DNA from: Lentibacillus halodurans
GTDB lineage: Bacteria > Bacillota > Bacilli > Bacillales > Amphibacillaceae
Direction: 5' to 3'
Length of the DNA: 64,000 nucleotides
NCBI RefSeq assembly: GCF_900112045.1
Contig: NZ_FOJW01000014.1
Span: 25,318-89,317, forward strand
Shown here: in pieces, positions 8,644 through 16,608 of the stretch
Numbering within the stretch: position 1 is the stretch's first letter
Layout of the letters: each line of letters opens with the position of its first letter
The notes under the pieces: model-generated
Told to the model about the DNA's origin: nothing
Databases searched by the model: none
Seen by the model: only the letters and a program-made list of their open reading frames with translations
Made by a program: the position numbers and the translations under genes

Positions 8644-9546
8644 GTGGATTTTATGAATCGTAAGTTAACCGAGTTATGGGGATATGTAACAGGTCTGGAT
8701 CTCTGGATTACGATTGGTGAGGCATTATTAAAGGCTATCACGATCTATTTGCTTGCGGTCGTTGTGGTCCGTTTAGGCAGCAGGGTGATAGAACGTGTTT
8801 TTGAAAATCGTACAAAGAGGCCTTTTCGAATAACAGAAAGACGAGAAATAACATTAAAAAAGCTCATGAAGAATGCCCTGAAATATACGGTTTATTTTAT
8901 CGCTATTATTATGATATTGGATGGGGCATTTGGTTTGCCAATCAGCAGTTTATTGGCTGGCGCGGGGGTAGCAGGCCTTGCGATCGGTTTTGGTGCGCAG
9001 AATTTGGTGCGGGATATCATTTCCGGTTTCTTCATTATATTTGAGGATCAATTTTCAGTAGGGGATTATATTCGGACATCCGATATTGAAGGCACAGTGG
9101 AGGAAATCGGCATGCGCACTACCAAAATACAAAGCTGGACTGGTGAGCAGCATATCCTCCCCAATGGCAACGTGACACAGGTGACGAATTACTCGGTGCA
9201 CAATGGCCTTGCAATTGTTGATGTGAATGTTCCATATGAAAGTGATGTAGCTGCTGCTGAAAAAATCATCGAGGAGGTCGGACAAACCCTGCCTGATCAA
9301 TATGAGGAAATTGTTCGCACGCCGGAGATTATTGGTGTACAAACGCTTGAAGCATCCTATTACGTGATACGGCTTATCGCAGAGACGCTCCCCGAATATC
9401 AGTGGGCCGGTGCCCGCATTATCCGGAAAGAAATCAAGGAAGTTCTCTATAAACAAGGGATCGAAATACCAGCGCCACGACTTGTCATGTATTCAAGACA
9501 TCAGGAGCCTGCTTCTTCTGAAATAGAACGCGATCGGGAAATGTAA
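8644..9546 (+). CDS. small-conductance mechanosensitive channel, MscS family
   Basis: Predicted membrane channel that opens on osmotic down-shock. The pore-lining third helix and adjacent region are clear (GAGVAGLAIGFGAQNLV, then DIISGFFIIFEDQFSVGDYI), followed by the beta-domain (GTVEEIGMRTTKIQ and LPNGNVTQVTNYS). Length is about 300 residues, the short MscS type. The GTG at 8644 has GGAGG at 8632-8636 with 7-base spacing; an ATG one codon earlier is possible. The DUF951 gene follows 13 bases later, so the two probably form an operon. Confidence 0.92.
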   Translation: MDFMNRKLTELWGYVTGLDLWITIGEALLKAITIYLLAVVVVRLGSRVIERVFENRTKRPFRITERREITLKKLMKNALKYTVYFIAIIMILDGAFGLPISSLLAGAGVAGLAIGFGAQNLVRDIISGFFIIFEDQFSVGDYIRTSDIEGTVEEIGMRTTKIQSWTGEQHILPNGNVTQVTNYSVHNGLAIVDVNVPYESDVAAAEKIIEEVGQTLPDQYEEIVRTPEIIGVQTLEASYYVIRLIAETLPEYQWAGARIIRKEIKEVLYKQGIEIPAPRLVMYSRHQEPASSEIERDREM

Positions 9547-9559
9547 GGGAGGAATGATG

Positions 9560-9757
9560 ATGGCAGATAAAACGTTCGGATTAAATGATATCGTTCAGAT
9601 GAAGAAACCGCATCCTTGCGGTGAAAACCGGTGGAAAATCATTCGTATGGGGATGGACATCCGGATCAAATGCATGGGTTGCAGCCATAGTGTCATGATT
9701 CCGAGAAAAGAATTTACTAAAAAAATGAAAAAAATAATCGTCAAAGCGGAAGCATAA
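9560..9757 (+). CDS. DUF951 family small protein (YyzM-like)
   Basis: A 65-residue basic protein of the DUF951 family, usually found between an mscS gene and ychF near the Firmicute origin. Conserved features are HPCGENRWKIIRMGMDIRIKC and the C-M-G-C pair with an upstream cysteine, suggesting metal or nucleic-acid binding (inference). Three ATGs stand in a row; 9560 is chosen because GGGAGG at 9547-9552 is 7 bases away. It is co-transcribed with the mscS gene and ends before a terminator at 9846. Confidence 0.85.
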   Translation: MADKTFGLNDIVQMKKPHPCGENRWKIIRMGMDIRIKCMGCSHSVMIPRKEFTKKMKKIIVKAEA

Positions 9758-9845
9758 TTTGTCCAAATTTTTTTTAAAACCGCCTCAAATATAAAATTTA
9801 TGGTGAACTGATATACAAGAATTCAATTTTACAGCGCAATTCATT

Positions 9846-9875
9846 AAAAATAAGCATTTATAAGTGCTTATTTTT
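9846..9875 (+). terminator. terminator after the DUF951 gene
   Basis: Perfect 11-bp arms AAAAATAAGCA (9846-9856) and TGCTTATTTTT (9865-9875) end in a T-run. A-rich sequence on the other side makes it symmetric. Confidence 0.85.
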
Positions 9876-9888
9876 ATTTTTTCATTGC

Positions 9889-9917
9889 TTGTCATTTATT
9901 CGTCTTCTATCTATAAT
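9889..9917 (+). promoter_or_regulatory. sigma-A promoter for ychF
   Basis: TTGTCA (9889-9894), a 17-base spacer and TATAAT (9912-9917) lie 52 bases before the ychF start and just after the previous terminator. Confidence 0.75.
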
Positions 9918-9969
9918 TGATATGACTGACGCGTTCATATGAATGGAATCCTTAAGGAGTGAAAGTTAC

Positions 9970-11070
9970 ATGTCATTGACAGCAGGAATCGTCGGACTTC
10001 CAAATGTAGGCAAATCAACATTGTTTAATGCCATCACACAAGCGGGTGCTGAAGCGGCCAACTATCCGTTTGCAACAATCGATCCGAATGTGGGCATTGT
10101 GGAAGTTCCTGACGATCGCTTAAATAAATTAACGGAATTGGTCAAACCGAAAAAAACAGTTCCGACAACATTTGAATTTACGGATATTGCCGGAATTGTG
10201 AAAGGAGCAAGTCAAGGAGAAGGGCTGGGCAATCAGTTTTTATCCCACATTCGCCAGGTGGATGCCATTTGCCAGGTGGTCCGCTGTTTCCAGGATGACA
10301 ATATTACACACGTATCAGGCAAAATTGATCCGATCGATGATATTGAAACCATTAATCTGGAACTGATTCTGGCAGATCTGGAAACTGTCAGCAAACGGCT
10401 GCAGCGGGTAGAAAAAATGGCCAGACAGAAGGAAAAGGAGGCCGTGGCAGAATATAACCTGCTTGCAAAATTGAAAGAAGGATTGGAAGCAGAAAAACCT
10501 GTACGGGCCCTCGAATTTTCCGATGAAGATTGGAAACTGGTAAAAAATCTTCATCTGCTGACAAGCAAACCCGCTTTGTATGCAGCGAATGTAAGTGAAG
10601 ATGATGTGCAAGATCCAGAAGCAAACGAAGAAGTACAAAAAGTAAAAGAATATGCTGGTCATGATAATGCTGAAGTGATTGTAGTCTGTGCTAAAATTGA
10701 AGAGGAAATGACCGAATTGGAATTGGAAGAAAAAGAAATGTTTCTCGATGATCTGGGAATAGCGGAGGCCGGACTTGATCAGCTTATAAAAGCATCCTAC
10801 AACTTATTGGGATTGGGAACGTATTTTACAGCCGGTGAACCGGAAGTACGTGCGTGGACATTCCGTAAAGGGATCAAAGCACCACAGGCAGCAGGAATTA
10901 TTCATACAGACTTTGAACGTGGCTTTATCCGTGCGGAAACCGTTTCTTATGAAGATTTGATTGAAACAGGGTCAATGGCCAATGCACGGGAGAAGGGCAA
11001 GGTGCGCCTGGAAGGTAAGGAATATGTTGTTCAAGATGGTGACGTGATTCACTTCCGGTTTAATGTGTAG
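9970..11070 (+). CDS. ychF: redox-regulated ATPase YchF (Obg-family)
   Basis: A 366-residue YchF/OLA1 protein, an Obg-related P-loop NTPase that prefers ATP and associates with ribosomes. The G1 motif GLPNVGKST is at residues 8-16, G3-type DIAGIVKGASQGEGLG around 67-82, and a C-terminal TGS domain ends in VVQDGDVIHFRFNV. AAGGAG at 9954 supports the ATG at 9970. It is single-gene transcribed from the promoter at 9889. YchF is conserved at this position between spo0J and rpsF in Bacilli. Confidence 0.96.
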   Translation: MSLTAGIVGLPNVGKSTLFNAITQAGAEAANYPFATIDPNVGIVEVPDDRLNKLTELVKPKKTVPTTFEFTDIAGIVKGASQGEGLGNQFLSHIRQVDAICQVVRCFQDDNITHVSGKIDPIDDIETINLELILADLETVSKRLQRVEKMARQKEKEAVAEYNLLAKLKEGLEAEKPVRALEFSDEDWKLVKNLHLLTSKPALYAANVSEDDVQDPEANEEVQKVKEYAGHDNAEVIVVCAKIEEEMTELELEEKEMFLDDLGIAEAGLDQLIKASYNLLGLGTYFTAGEPEVRAWTFRKGIKAPQAAGIIHTDFERGFIRAETVSYEDLIETGSMANAREKGKVRLEGKEYVVQDGDVIHFRFNV

Positions 11071-11293
11071 CAAAATGAAATAATCGTGTTGGTCCGTGCC
11101 TGAACCGTTATGCTGCTTAAAGCATCGACAGGCATGTCTGCCGAGTCCGATTACGCTGCAGTTGAGAGGCGCGTATACTTCATCGAAACACTGTAACGTG
11201 ACGAGCACCAGTTTATGTCAACTGTGATGCAGAACGAAGCAGTATCGCATGTGAAATGTTAAAATGTATAACAAATCAGGATCTCTCGAATGC
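11071..11293. other. non-coding gap between ychF and the rpsF promoter
   Basis: No gene, clear terminator or match to the other repeats in this window was found here. Its base composition (GC-richer patches such as GAGAGGCGCG) resembles the dispersed repeat families, so it may be a single copy of another one. Confidence 0.35.
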
Positions 11294-11322
11294 TTGTTTT
11301 TTAAGGTGTTTTTTGGTATAAT
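11294..11322 (+). promoter_or_regulatory. extended -10 promoter of the rpsF-ssb-rpsR operon
   Basis: TTGTTT (11294-11299), a 17-base spacer and TATAAT (11317-11322), with TGG directly before it giving an extended -10. It starts a leader of about 80 bases ahead of rpsF. Confidence 0.8.
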
Positions 11323-11329
11323 ACACCAT

Positions 11330-11396
11330 TGTGAGTAATAGAATCAAGATTACTCCTTGCTCTTTTCATAGTAAAAGAGCCGCTAAGACCAAAAGG
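11330..11396 (+). promoter_or_regulatory. probable S6:S18-binding autoregulatory leader
   Basis: The leader holds GAGTAAT / ATTACTC arms and then a GCTCTTTT-AAAAGAGC hairpin followed by CGCTAAGACC, directly before the rpsF ribosome site. A structured leader bound by the S6-S18 complex is known upstream of rpsF in many bacteria, and the CCG element beside a hairpin is its hallmark. The assignment rests on position and this motif. Confidence 0.65.
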
Positions 11397-11407
11397 AGGT
11401 GTAACGG

Positions 11408-11698
11408 ATGAGAAAATACGAAATCATGTATATCATCCGCCCGGACATTGAGGAAGAGGCTCAAACCAAGTTAATTGAGCGCTTCAATAACGTGCTGACC
11501 GATAACGGGGCGGAAATTGATAAAGTTGATGAAATGGGTAAGCGACGCCTTGCGTATGAAATCAACGATTATCGTGACGGATATTATGTTGTCATTAACT
11601 TCAGTGGTGATGAAAATGCCATTAATGAATTTGACCGTCAGGCGAAGTTCACAGATGACATCATCCGCCATATGGCAATTCGGGAAGATGATCAATAA
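11408..11698 (+). CDS. rpsF: 30S ribosomal protein S6
   Basis: A 96-residue S6 protein that binds the 30S platform with S18. Typical features are the start [22 protein letters not shown] near 45-53 and the strand DGYYVVINF. The AAAGGAGGTG ribosome site is very strong. First gene of a three-gene operon (rpsF-ssb-rpsR) conserved across bacteria; ssb follows after 16 bases. Probably feedback-controlled through the leader at 11330. Confidence 0.98.
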   Translation: MRKYEIMYIIRPDIEEEAQTKLIERFNNVLTDNGAEIDKVDEMGKRRLAYEINDYRDGYYVVINFSGDENAINEFDRQAKFTDDIIRHMAIREDDQ

Positions 11699-11714
11699 AT
11701 AGGGAGTGGTTCTG

Positions 11715-12179
11715 ATGTTAAATCGTGTCGTATTAGTTGGCAGATTAACGAAGGATCCTGATTTACGTTATACACCAAACGGCGTTGCAGTAGCCAATTT
11801 TACGGTAGCAGTCAACCGTCCTTTTTCAAATCAGCAAGGGAATCGGGATGCCGATTTCATTAATTGTGTTGTTTGGCGGAGAGCTGCTGAAAATTTGGCA
11901 AGCTACATGAAAAAAGGCAGTATGATTGGTGTGGACGGCCGTTTGCAATCACGGACCTATGAAGGCCAGGATGGGAAGACGGTCTTCGTAACCGAAGTTG
12001 TAGCAGATAGTGTTCAGTTCCTGGAATCAAAAGGAGCTTCACAAAACAAAGATCAGCAATCATCAGGATTCCAGCCAAACCAGAATCAGAACCAGACAAA
12101 TCAATCACAAAATAGCGAAAATCCGTTTAAAGACAACGGAGAGCCTATTGACATATCAGACGATGATTTACCATTCTAG
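11715..12179 (+). CDS. ssb: single-stranded DNA-binding protein SsbA
   Basis: A 154-residue SSB with an N-terminal OB fold ([20 protein letters not shown], then [10 protein letters not shown]), a glutamine- and asparagine-rich linker and the C-terminal partner-binding tip DDDLPF. The intact acidic tip indicates the main replication SSB rather than a competence-type paralogue. AGGGAG at 11701 supports ATG 11715 rather than the GTG at 11706. Middle gene of the rpsF operon; rpsR begins 91 bases downstream. Confidence 0.97.
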   Translation: MLNRVVLVGRLTKDPDLRYTPNGVAVANFTVAVNRPFSNQQGNRDADFINCVVWRRAAENLASYMKKGSMIGVDGRLQSRTYEGQDGKTVFVTEVVADSVQFLESKGASQNKDQQSSGFQPNQNQNQTNQSQNSENPFKDNGEPIDISDDDLPF

Positions 12180-12270
12180 AGGTTAGAAGCAGCAGATTTG
12201 GAGCCGATTACGTTACCGGTATGGTATGCAATCTGACACTTCTTTCCTGATAAAAAAAGGAGGGTTACAA

Positions 12271-12501
12271 ATGGCAGCTCGTCGCGGTCGTGCAAAGCGT
12301 CGTAAAGTGTGTTACTTCAAAGCGAACGGTATTACACACATCGACTACAAGGATGTTGATCTTTTGAGAAAGTTCATTTCCGAGCGTGGAAAAATTCTTC
12401 CCCGCCGTGTAACTGGAACTTCTGCAAAATATCAACGTAAACTGACAAAAGCAATCAAACTTGCCCGTCAAATGGCATTATTGCCATATGTAGCGGAATA
12501 A
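12271..12501 (+). CDS. rpsR: 30S ribosomal protein S18
   Basis: A 76-residue basic protein: [16 protein letters not shown] start, the [21 protein letters not shown] core and a C-terminal helix. It forms a heterodimer with S6 on the 30S platform. The ribosome site is AAAAGGAGGG, and the reading frame upstream of 12271 lacks family similarity. Last gene of the operon, followed at once by a terminator shared with the convergent modC. Confidence 0.98.
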   Translation: MAARRGRAKRRKVCYFKANGITHIDYKDVDLLRKFISERGKILPRRVTGTSAKYQRKLTKAIKLARQMALLPYVAE

Positions 12502-12509
12502 TGAAAATG

Positions 12510-12551
12510 AAAACCCGATTCACGTGATAAAACAGCGTAGAATCGGGTTTT
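12510..12551. terminator. bidirectional terminator between rpsR and modC
   Basis: Perfect 12-bp arms AAAACCCGATTC (12510-12521) and GAATCGGGTTTT (12540-12551), with A- and T-rich flanks, can terminate rpsR (+) and modC (-). The second arm touches the modC stop. Confidence 0.85.
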
Positions 12552-13173
12552 ATTGTGGACAGAACAATTGACCATTATCGATTCTTAAAATCAGATCTCC
12601 AAGCTTTTCTGCCTCTTCTATATCATGAGTAACCAATACGATAGGTATGTTCCATGATTCATGCAGCCGTATTAATTCATCCTGACATGCCAATTTTGTG
12701 TGAATGTCCAATGAAGAAAAAGGTTCATCCAGTAGCAGTGCTTTCGGTTTTGTTACCAATGTACGAACAAGGGCAACCCGCTGTTTTTCGCCACCGGAAA
12801 TCTGATGAGGGTAGCTGCCAAATAAATGCTTGATCCCCATTAACTCAGCAAGATGGTGCAGCAGCTGTTCATCTTTCATTCCGTATCGGATATTTTTTTC
12901 AACCGTCATATGCGGAAATAAGGCATAATCCTGAAATAAGTAGCCAATATGGCGTTTTGCGATGGGCATTGGTTTTTGCTTTCCGTTGTATAGATTTCGT
13001 TTATTTAGTTTGATTTGTCCGGAGTCAGGGTGGATCAGTCCGGCTATGCAATTCAATATGGTCGTTTTACCGGCGCCTGATGGCCCAAATAATACCACGA
13101 TTTCGCCGTCAGCCTTAAAATGGACATCAAGTAATAATGATTGCAGTTTTTTTTGTATATTGACCAGAAGCAT
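12550..13173 (-). CDS. modC: molybdate ABC transporter ATP-binding protein ModC (short form)
   Basis: ABC ATPase of 207 residues with Walker A GPSGAGKT at about 30-37, Q-loop FQDYALFPH, signature SGGEKQR, Walker B ALLLDEPFSSLD and H-loop VTHD. It lies downstream of modB and modA, so molybdate or tungstate uptake is the likely role. Classical ModC is about 350 residues and carries a C-terminal TOBE/MOP domain; that domain is absent here, and the protein ends soon after the ATPase core. Specificity is inferred from the partners. Confidence 0.88.
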   Translation of the reverse strand: MLLVNIQKKLQSLLLDVHFKADGEIVVLFGPSGAGKTTILNCIAGLIHPDSGQIKLNKRNLYNGKQKPMPIAKRHIGYLFQDYALFPHMTVEKNIRYGMKDEQLLHHLAELMGIKHLFGSYPHQISGGEKQRVALVRTLVTKPKALLLDEPFSSLDIHTKLACQDELIRLHESWNIPIVLVTHDIEEAEKLGDLILRIDNGQLFCPQ

Positions 13174-13206
13174 GATTCATTCCCATCCCTATTATCCCAG
13201 TGTAAG

Positions 13207-13884
13207 TTATTGATTACTTGTCAACCGTAATATATTTCGTTCGCTCCACCAATTCAGCCATAAAATCGCACCAAATCCAATCATCAGAATGCTGATGACC
13301 CAGAATAGTGCCACATCTCTATTTCCCGATTCTACCGCAAAATAGATAGACAGTGGAATGGTCTCTGTCTGATTGGGAATATAGCCGGCAATCATTAAAG
13401 TAGCGCCAAATTCACCTAATGCCCTGGCAAAGGTCAAAACCAGTCCGGCCAATAAACCCGGCCAAGCAAGCGGGAAAGAGATGCTCCAAAATACCCGCCA
13501 CTTGGATGCTCCCATCGTCAGTGCAGCATGTTCAATATTTCGATCGTATTTTTGAAAAGAAGCTGCAGCACTCTGATACATCAATGGAAAGGCAACGACA
13601 ATGGCTGCTATAACAGCACCTGTCCAAGTAAACACAATTTGAACATCAAACCATTGTAAAAGCCATTTTCCAATCGGTCCATTGTTACCGAATATGTAGA
13701 GCAGTCCAAATCCAACAACAGTTGGCGGTAATACTAACGGCAGCATCAGCAGTGATTCAAGGATACGCTTTCCCGGGAACCTTCTTCGCGTTATGATTCT
13801 GGCGAAAAACACACCTGTAACAAATACAATGACAGTTGCCATACTGGCAATTTTCAAAGACAAAAAAAGTGGTGTTAAGTCCAT
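13207..13884 (-). CDS. modB: molybdate ABC transporter permease ModB
   Basis: A 225-residue permease with about five hydrophobic helices. The cytoplasmic loop EHAALTMGASKWRVFWSISFPLAWPG is the EAA motif that docks to the ATPase. LMLPLVLPPTVVGFGLLYIFG is typical of ModB. It starts 13 bases after modA and ends 34 bases before modC, one operon on the minus strand. An NBS-like site for Noc (TTTCCCGGGAA) falls inside the gene at about 13769-13779. Confidence 0.93.
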   Translation of the reverse strand: MDLTPLFLSLKIASMATVIVFVTGVFFARIITRRRFPGKRILESLLMLPLVLPPTVVGFGLLYIFGNNGPIGKWLLQWFDVQIVFTWTGAVIAAIVVAFPLMYQSAAASFQKYDRNIEHAALTMGASKWRVFWSISFPLAWPGLLAGLVLTFARALGEFGATLMIAGYIPNQTETIPLSIYFAVESGNRDVALFWVISILMIGFGAILWLNWWSERNILRLTSNQ

Positions 13885-13896
13885 TCATATACCCCT

Positions 13897-14667
13897 TTAA
13901 CTGGTGAATCCATGTTCCTGCAAAATGGATTGTGCTTCGTCTGTCTGCAGAAATTGAATAAATTGCTCAGCCTTTTCCTTCGATTGACTTGCTGTGGTGA
14001 CGGCAGCTGGATAAAAGATTGGATCATGCAGCTTGTCATCAATGGTTAGCAGTTTGTTTACCAAACCGGATCGCTCCAGATCACTGGCATAAACAATGCC
14101 AATATCTGTATTTCCGGATTCAACATATGTCAGCGTTTGCTGTGCATTGTTCGTGTACACAAATTTATTGTTCAATGATTCCCAAATACCGCTTTGACGC
14201 AGTGTCTGCTCGGCATAATTTCCGGCTGGCACACTTTCCGGTTCACCAATTGCAATTTGTTCCGTATCAAGGGTTGTTAAGTCACTTAACGCGTTAATCG
14301 AAAATGATTTGTTCTGACTGGAAATCAGGACAAGTCTGTTTTGAATAAAATCGGTCCGTGTATTCGTAACAATCATATCTTCATCTGTAAGTTGATTCAT
14401 CCATTTTTGATTGGCAGAAAGGAATACATCAACCGGAGCACCTTGTAATATCTGCCGGGAAAGTTTACCGGATGCACCATAATTTAACGTTAATGTTGTG
14501 CCCGGGTGTTCTGATTCGAATGCTTCTTTAAGCTCAGAAAGGGTATCGGATAAACTTGAAGCAGCAGCTACAAGTATCTCTGTTTCATTTGATTCTTCCT
14601 GATTCGAGCAGCCGGCTAAAAGCAGCAAACCGATTATTAGAAAAACAGATATCTTCGTATTTCGCAT
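13897..14667 (-). CDS. modA: molybdate ABC transporter substrate-binding lipoprotein ModA
   Basis: A 256-residue lipoprotein. The signal peptide ends in the lipobox LLAGC, with the cysteine at about residue 20. The mature part has ModA signatures: VAAASSLSDTL near the start, FNYGASGKL-like LNYGASGKLSRQI, GAPVDVFLSANQKWM and a later GNTDIGIVYASD. It captures oxyanions outside the membrane for ModBC. First of three genes; a possible membrane-protein gene lies upstream on the same strand with a 12-base gap. Confidence 0.94.
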   Translation of the reverse strand: MRNTKISVFLIIGLLLLAGCSNQEESNETEILVAAASSLSDTLSELKEAFESEHPGTTLTLNYGASGKLSRQILQGAPVDVFLSANQKWMNQLTDEDMIVTNTRTDFIQNRLVLISSQNKSFSINALSDLTTLDTEQIAIGEPESVPAGNYAEQTLRQSGIWESLNNKFVYTNNAQQTLTYVESGNTDIGIVYASDLERSGLVNKLLTIDDKLHDPIFYPAAVTTASQSKEKAEQFIQFLQTDEAQSILQEHGFTS

Positions 14668-14678
14668 AACTCAAACTC

Positions 14679-15176
14679 CTATTTTCGGATTTTACGCTTC
14701 GGATAAACGGTTATCATTTTGACCATAAATAGAAATGAATACAGAATAAATAGTCCCGCAAAGACATGATTAATGGAAAAGAAGAATGCAAGTATGGTGT
14801 ATATAATAAATGGAATGGTTGTTGTGTAAGCACTCAGTTTCCATAGCATCGAAAACCGGATTTTACGACCCAGTAATTTGGCAATGCCCGTACCTGAAAA
14901 TGCAATAAGTGAAATAAACAAAAAAACGATAATGGTTAACGGTAAATAATAAAATATAAAAAAATAAATGAGCAAGAATAACAGATTCATATCAGCACCG
15001 GCACCACTGTTGCTGGTAAGCTGATCAACGAATGATGGAATGGAGACTAACAACAGAAGGATAAACAAGTACACGACTGTGATGTCCATGCCAATCCGGT
15101 TTAATGTAAACATCGCTTGCTTGTCGGGCAATTTGATACTATTTAAAAACGTTCTTAAAAATATCACATTTTTCAT
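14679..15176 (-). CDS. uncharacterised membrane protein (DUF1189-like)
   Basis: A 165-residue protein with about four or five hydrophobic stretches and a basic tail (YPKRKIRK). The pattern (short N-terminal amphipathic part, then helices ending in a KLSAYTTTIPFIIYTIL-type segment) resembles DUF1189 membrane proteins, but I am not sure of the family. It lies directly upstream of modA on the same strand with 12 bases between, so it may share the mod transcript. No function can be given. Confidence 0.6.
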   Translation of the reverse strand: MKNVIFLRTFLNSIKLPDKQAMFTLNRIGMDITVVYLFILLLLVSIPSFVDQLTSNSGAGADMNLLFLLIYFFIFYYLPLTIIVFLFISLIAFSGTGIAKLLGRKIRFSMLWKLSAYTTTIPFIIYTILAFFFSINHVFAGLFILYSFLFMVKMITVYPKRKIRK

Positions 15177-15299
15177 CTCCGGTTACATGATCGTACTATA
15201 GCTTCATTATAATAAAAAACATCATTCATAGCACATGTGAACTATGAATTTTCCTTGAAAAATAGCTTCGACAAATTTCCAGATAATATTTCCCGGGCA

Positions 15300-15530
15300 A
15301 TAAAGTGAAACTTCAGAGGGGTGTTTCGCCGGACAGGACGTGACGAACTTAGCCTGCCTGTCAATTAATCCCCGAAGTCTGTTATTGATCAGATTTCAAA
15401 TCATGATCGGGGGTTTTACTGCCAGTTACATGCGGGATAAAGTGAAACTTCATTCAGGGAAAGGGCGTATCACGTGTTCAGGGACGCCACGTTATAATTA
15501 GCATGCCTGCAAAATCCGGGGAAATTGTTT
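15300..15530. repeat. dispersed structured repeat family 4, copies 1 and 2
   Basis: ATAAAGTGAAACTTCA occurs at 15300-15315 and again at 15437-15452, and a third time at 52411 before prkA. After the first copy, GACAGG/CCTGTC and ACTTC..GGGG/CCCCGAAGT arms form a nested hairpin similar in layout to the one at 52411. The second copy looks truncated. The 457-base gap between the minus-strand mod block and yybS is mostly this material. An NBS-like string (ATTTCCCGGGCAAT, 15288-15301) abuts the first copy. Confidence 0.75.
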
Positions 15531-15633
15531 CTATTATTTTAAACACCAAATATAACTTAAATCGTGTTATCATATAACAATAAGGTGACCACCTTATTGG
15601 TTTGGAAACAAATTACTGAAGAGGGTGCAATGA

Positions 15634-16581
15634 ATGAATCAATCCAAACAGCTGACAGATGGGGCACTATTAACAGCAGTATTTATGATATTAATGCTTA
15701 TTGCGACCTTTGTTCCTGTTATCACATTAATCGCAACCTTTATACTGCCTGTACCCTTTATTTTATTTGCTTCCAGGTATGATTGGAAGCCGTCAATGGT
15801 TATGCTGATTGCTGCCGCCATTCTATCATCACTGCTTACATCCATTTTTTCACTGCCAATTCCAATTTTAATGGGAATTGGAGGAATGATGATTGGAAGC
15901 GCTATTCACAGAAATTTAACTGCGTATGAAACTTGGGCACGGGGAACAATTGGATTTGTGGTTGGAATAGTGCTTGTTTTCGTGTTCAGCCAATATATAT
16001 TTCAAATGAACCTGGTAAATGAAATTAATCAGATGATTCAACAGTCCATTACCATGAGCCAGGATGTTATGGAGCAGTTTGGTCTTAATGAATTGACTGA
16101 AGAGCAAATGGGGATGGTGACAGAACAACTTGGGGTGCTGACGGATCTACTTCCGGTATGGATAGCGATTGTGGCACTATTGCTTGCATTCGTCAGCCAA
16201 TGGGTGAGTTATAAAGTCATTAACCGGACAGAAAATAAGCAGTTACATTTTCCGCCATTCCGAACACTTAGACTTCCGGTTTCATTAATCTGGATTTACT
16301 TTTTTGCGTTAATCATGTCATTTTTCAATCTTGATCAATCCGGAATGGTTTTTACAGCTGTTCATAATGTATTGATGCTTACGGGCATATTAATGACATT
16401 ACAAGGTTTTTCTTTTATATTTTACTACGCTCATGCAAAGCATATGTCGAAAGCACTGCCGATAACCAGTATCATTTTAACCATATTTTTCCCATTTATC
16501 TTTCTTTACCTGGTTCGTCTATTAGGTATAATTGATATAGGATTTTCCTTGAGGGACCGCATTTCCAATCAAAAAAAGTAA
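15634..16581 (+). CDS. yybS: DUF2232 family membrane protein YybS
   Basis: A 315-residue polytopic protein of the DUF2232 / YybS family, found upstream of gdpP-rplI in Bacilli. It starts MNQSKQLTDGALLTAVFMIL, with several helices, a soluble loop at about 125-170 and a C-terminal helix bundle. GAGGGTG precedes the ATG. The family is sometimes related to S-components of ECF transporters, but no substrate is proven. It lies 27 bases before gdpP, in operon order yybS-gdpP-rplI-dnaB. Confidence 0.86.
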   Translation: MNQSKQLTDGALLTAVFMILMLIATFVPVITLIATFILPVPFILFASRYDWKPSMVMLIAAAILSSLLTSIFSLPIPILMGIGGMMIGSAIHRNLTAYETWARGTIGFVVGIVLVFVFSQYIFQMNLVNEINQMIQQSITMSQDVMEQFGLNELTEEQMGMVTEQLGVLTDLLPVWIAIVALLLAFVSQWVSYKVINRTENKQLHFPPFRTLRLPVSLIWIYFFALIMSFFNLDQSGMVFTAVHNVLMLTGILMTLQGFSFIFYYAHAKHMSKALPITSIILTIFFPFIFLYLVRLLGIIDIGFSLRDRISNQKK

Positions 16582-16608
16582 GTGGGAGTTCAGGTAGGAG
16601 CTGATGAT

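Noticed and set aside
12518..12530. CACGTG in the loop of the rpsR terminator as parS
   Set aside because: Only the core six bases match; flanks do not.
15263..15273. Spo0A box (TTCGACA) in the gap before yybS
   Set aside because: Short common motif, far from a start and next to repeat material; no second box.
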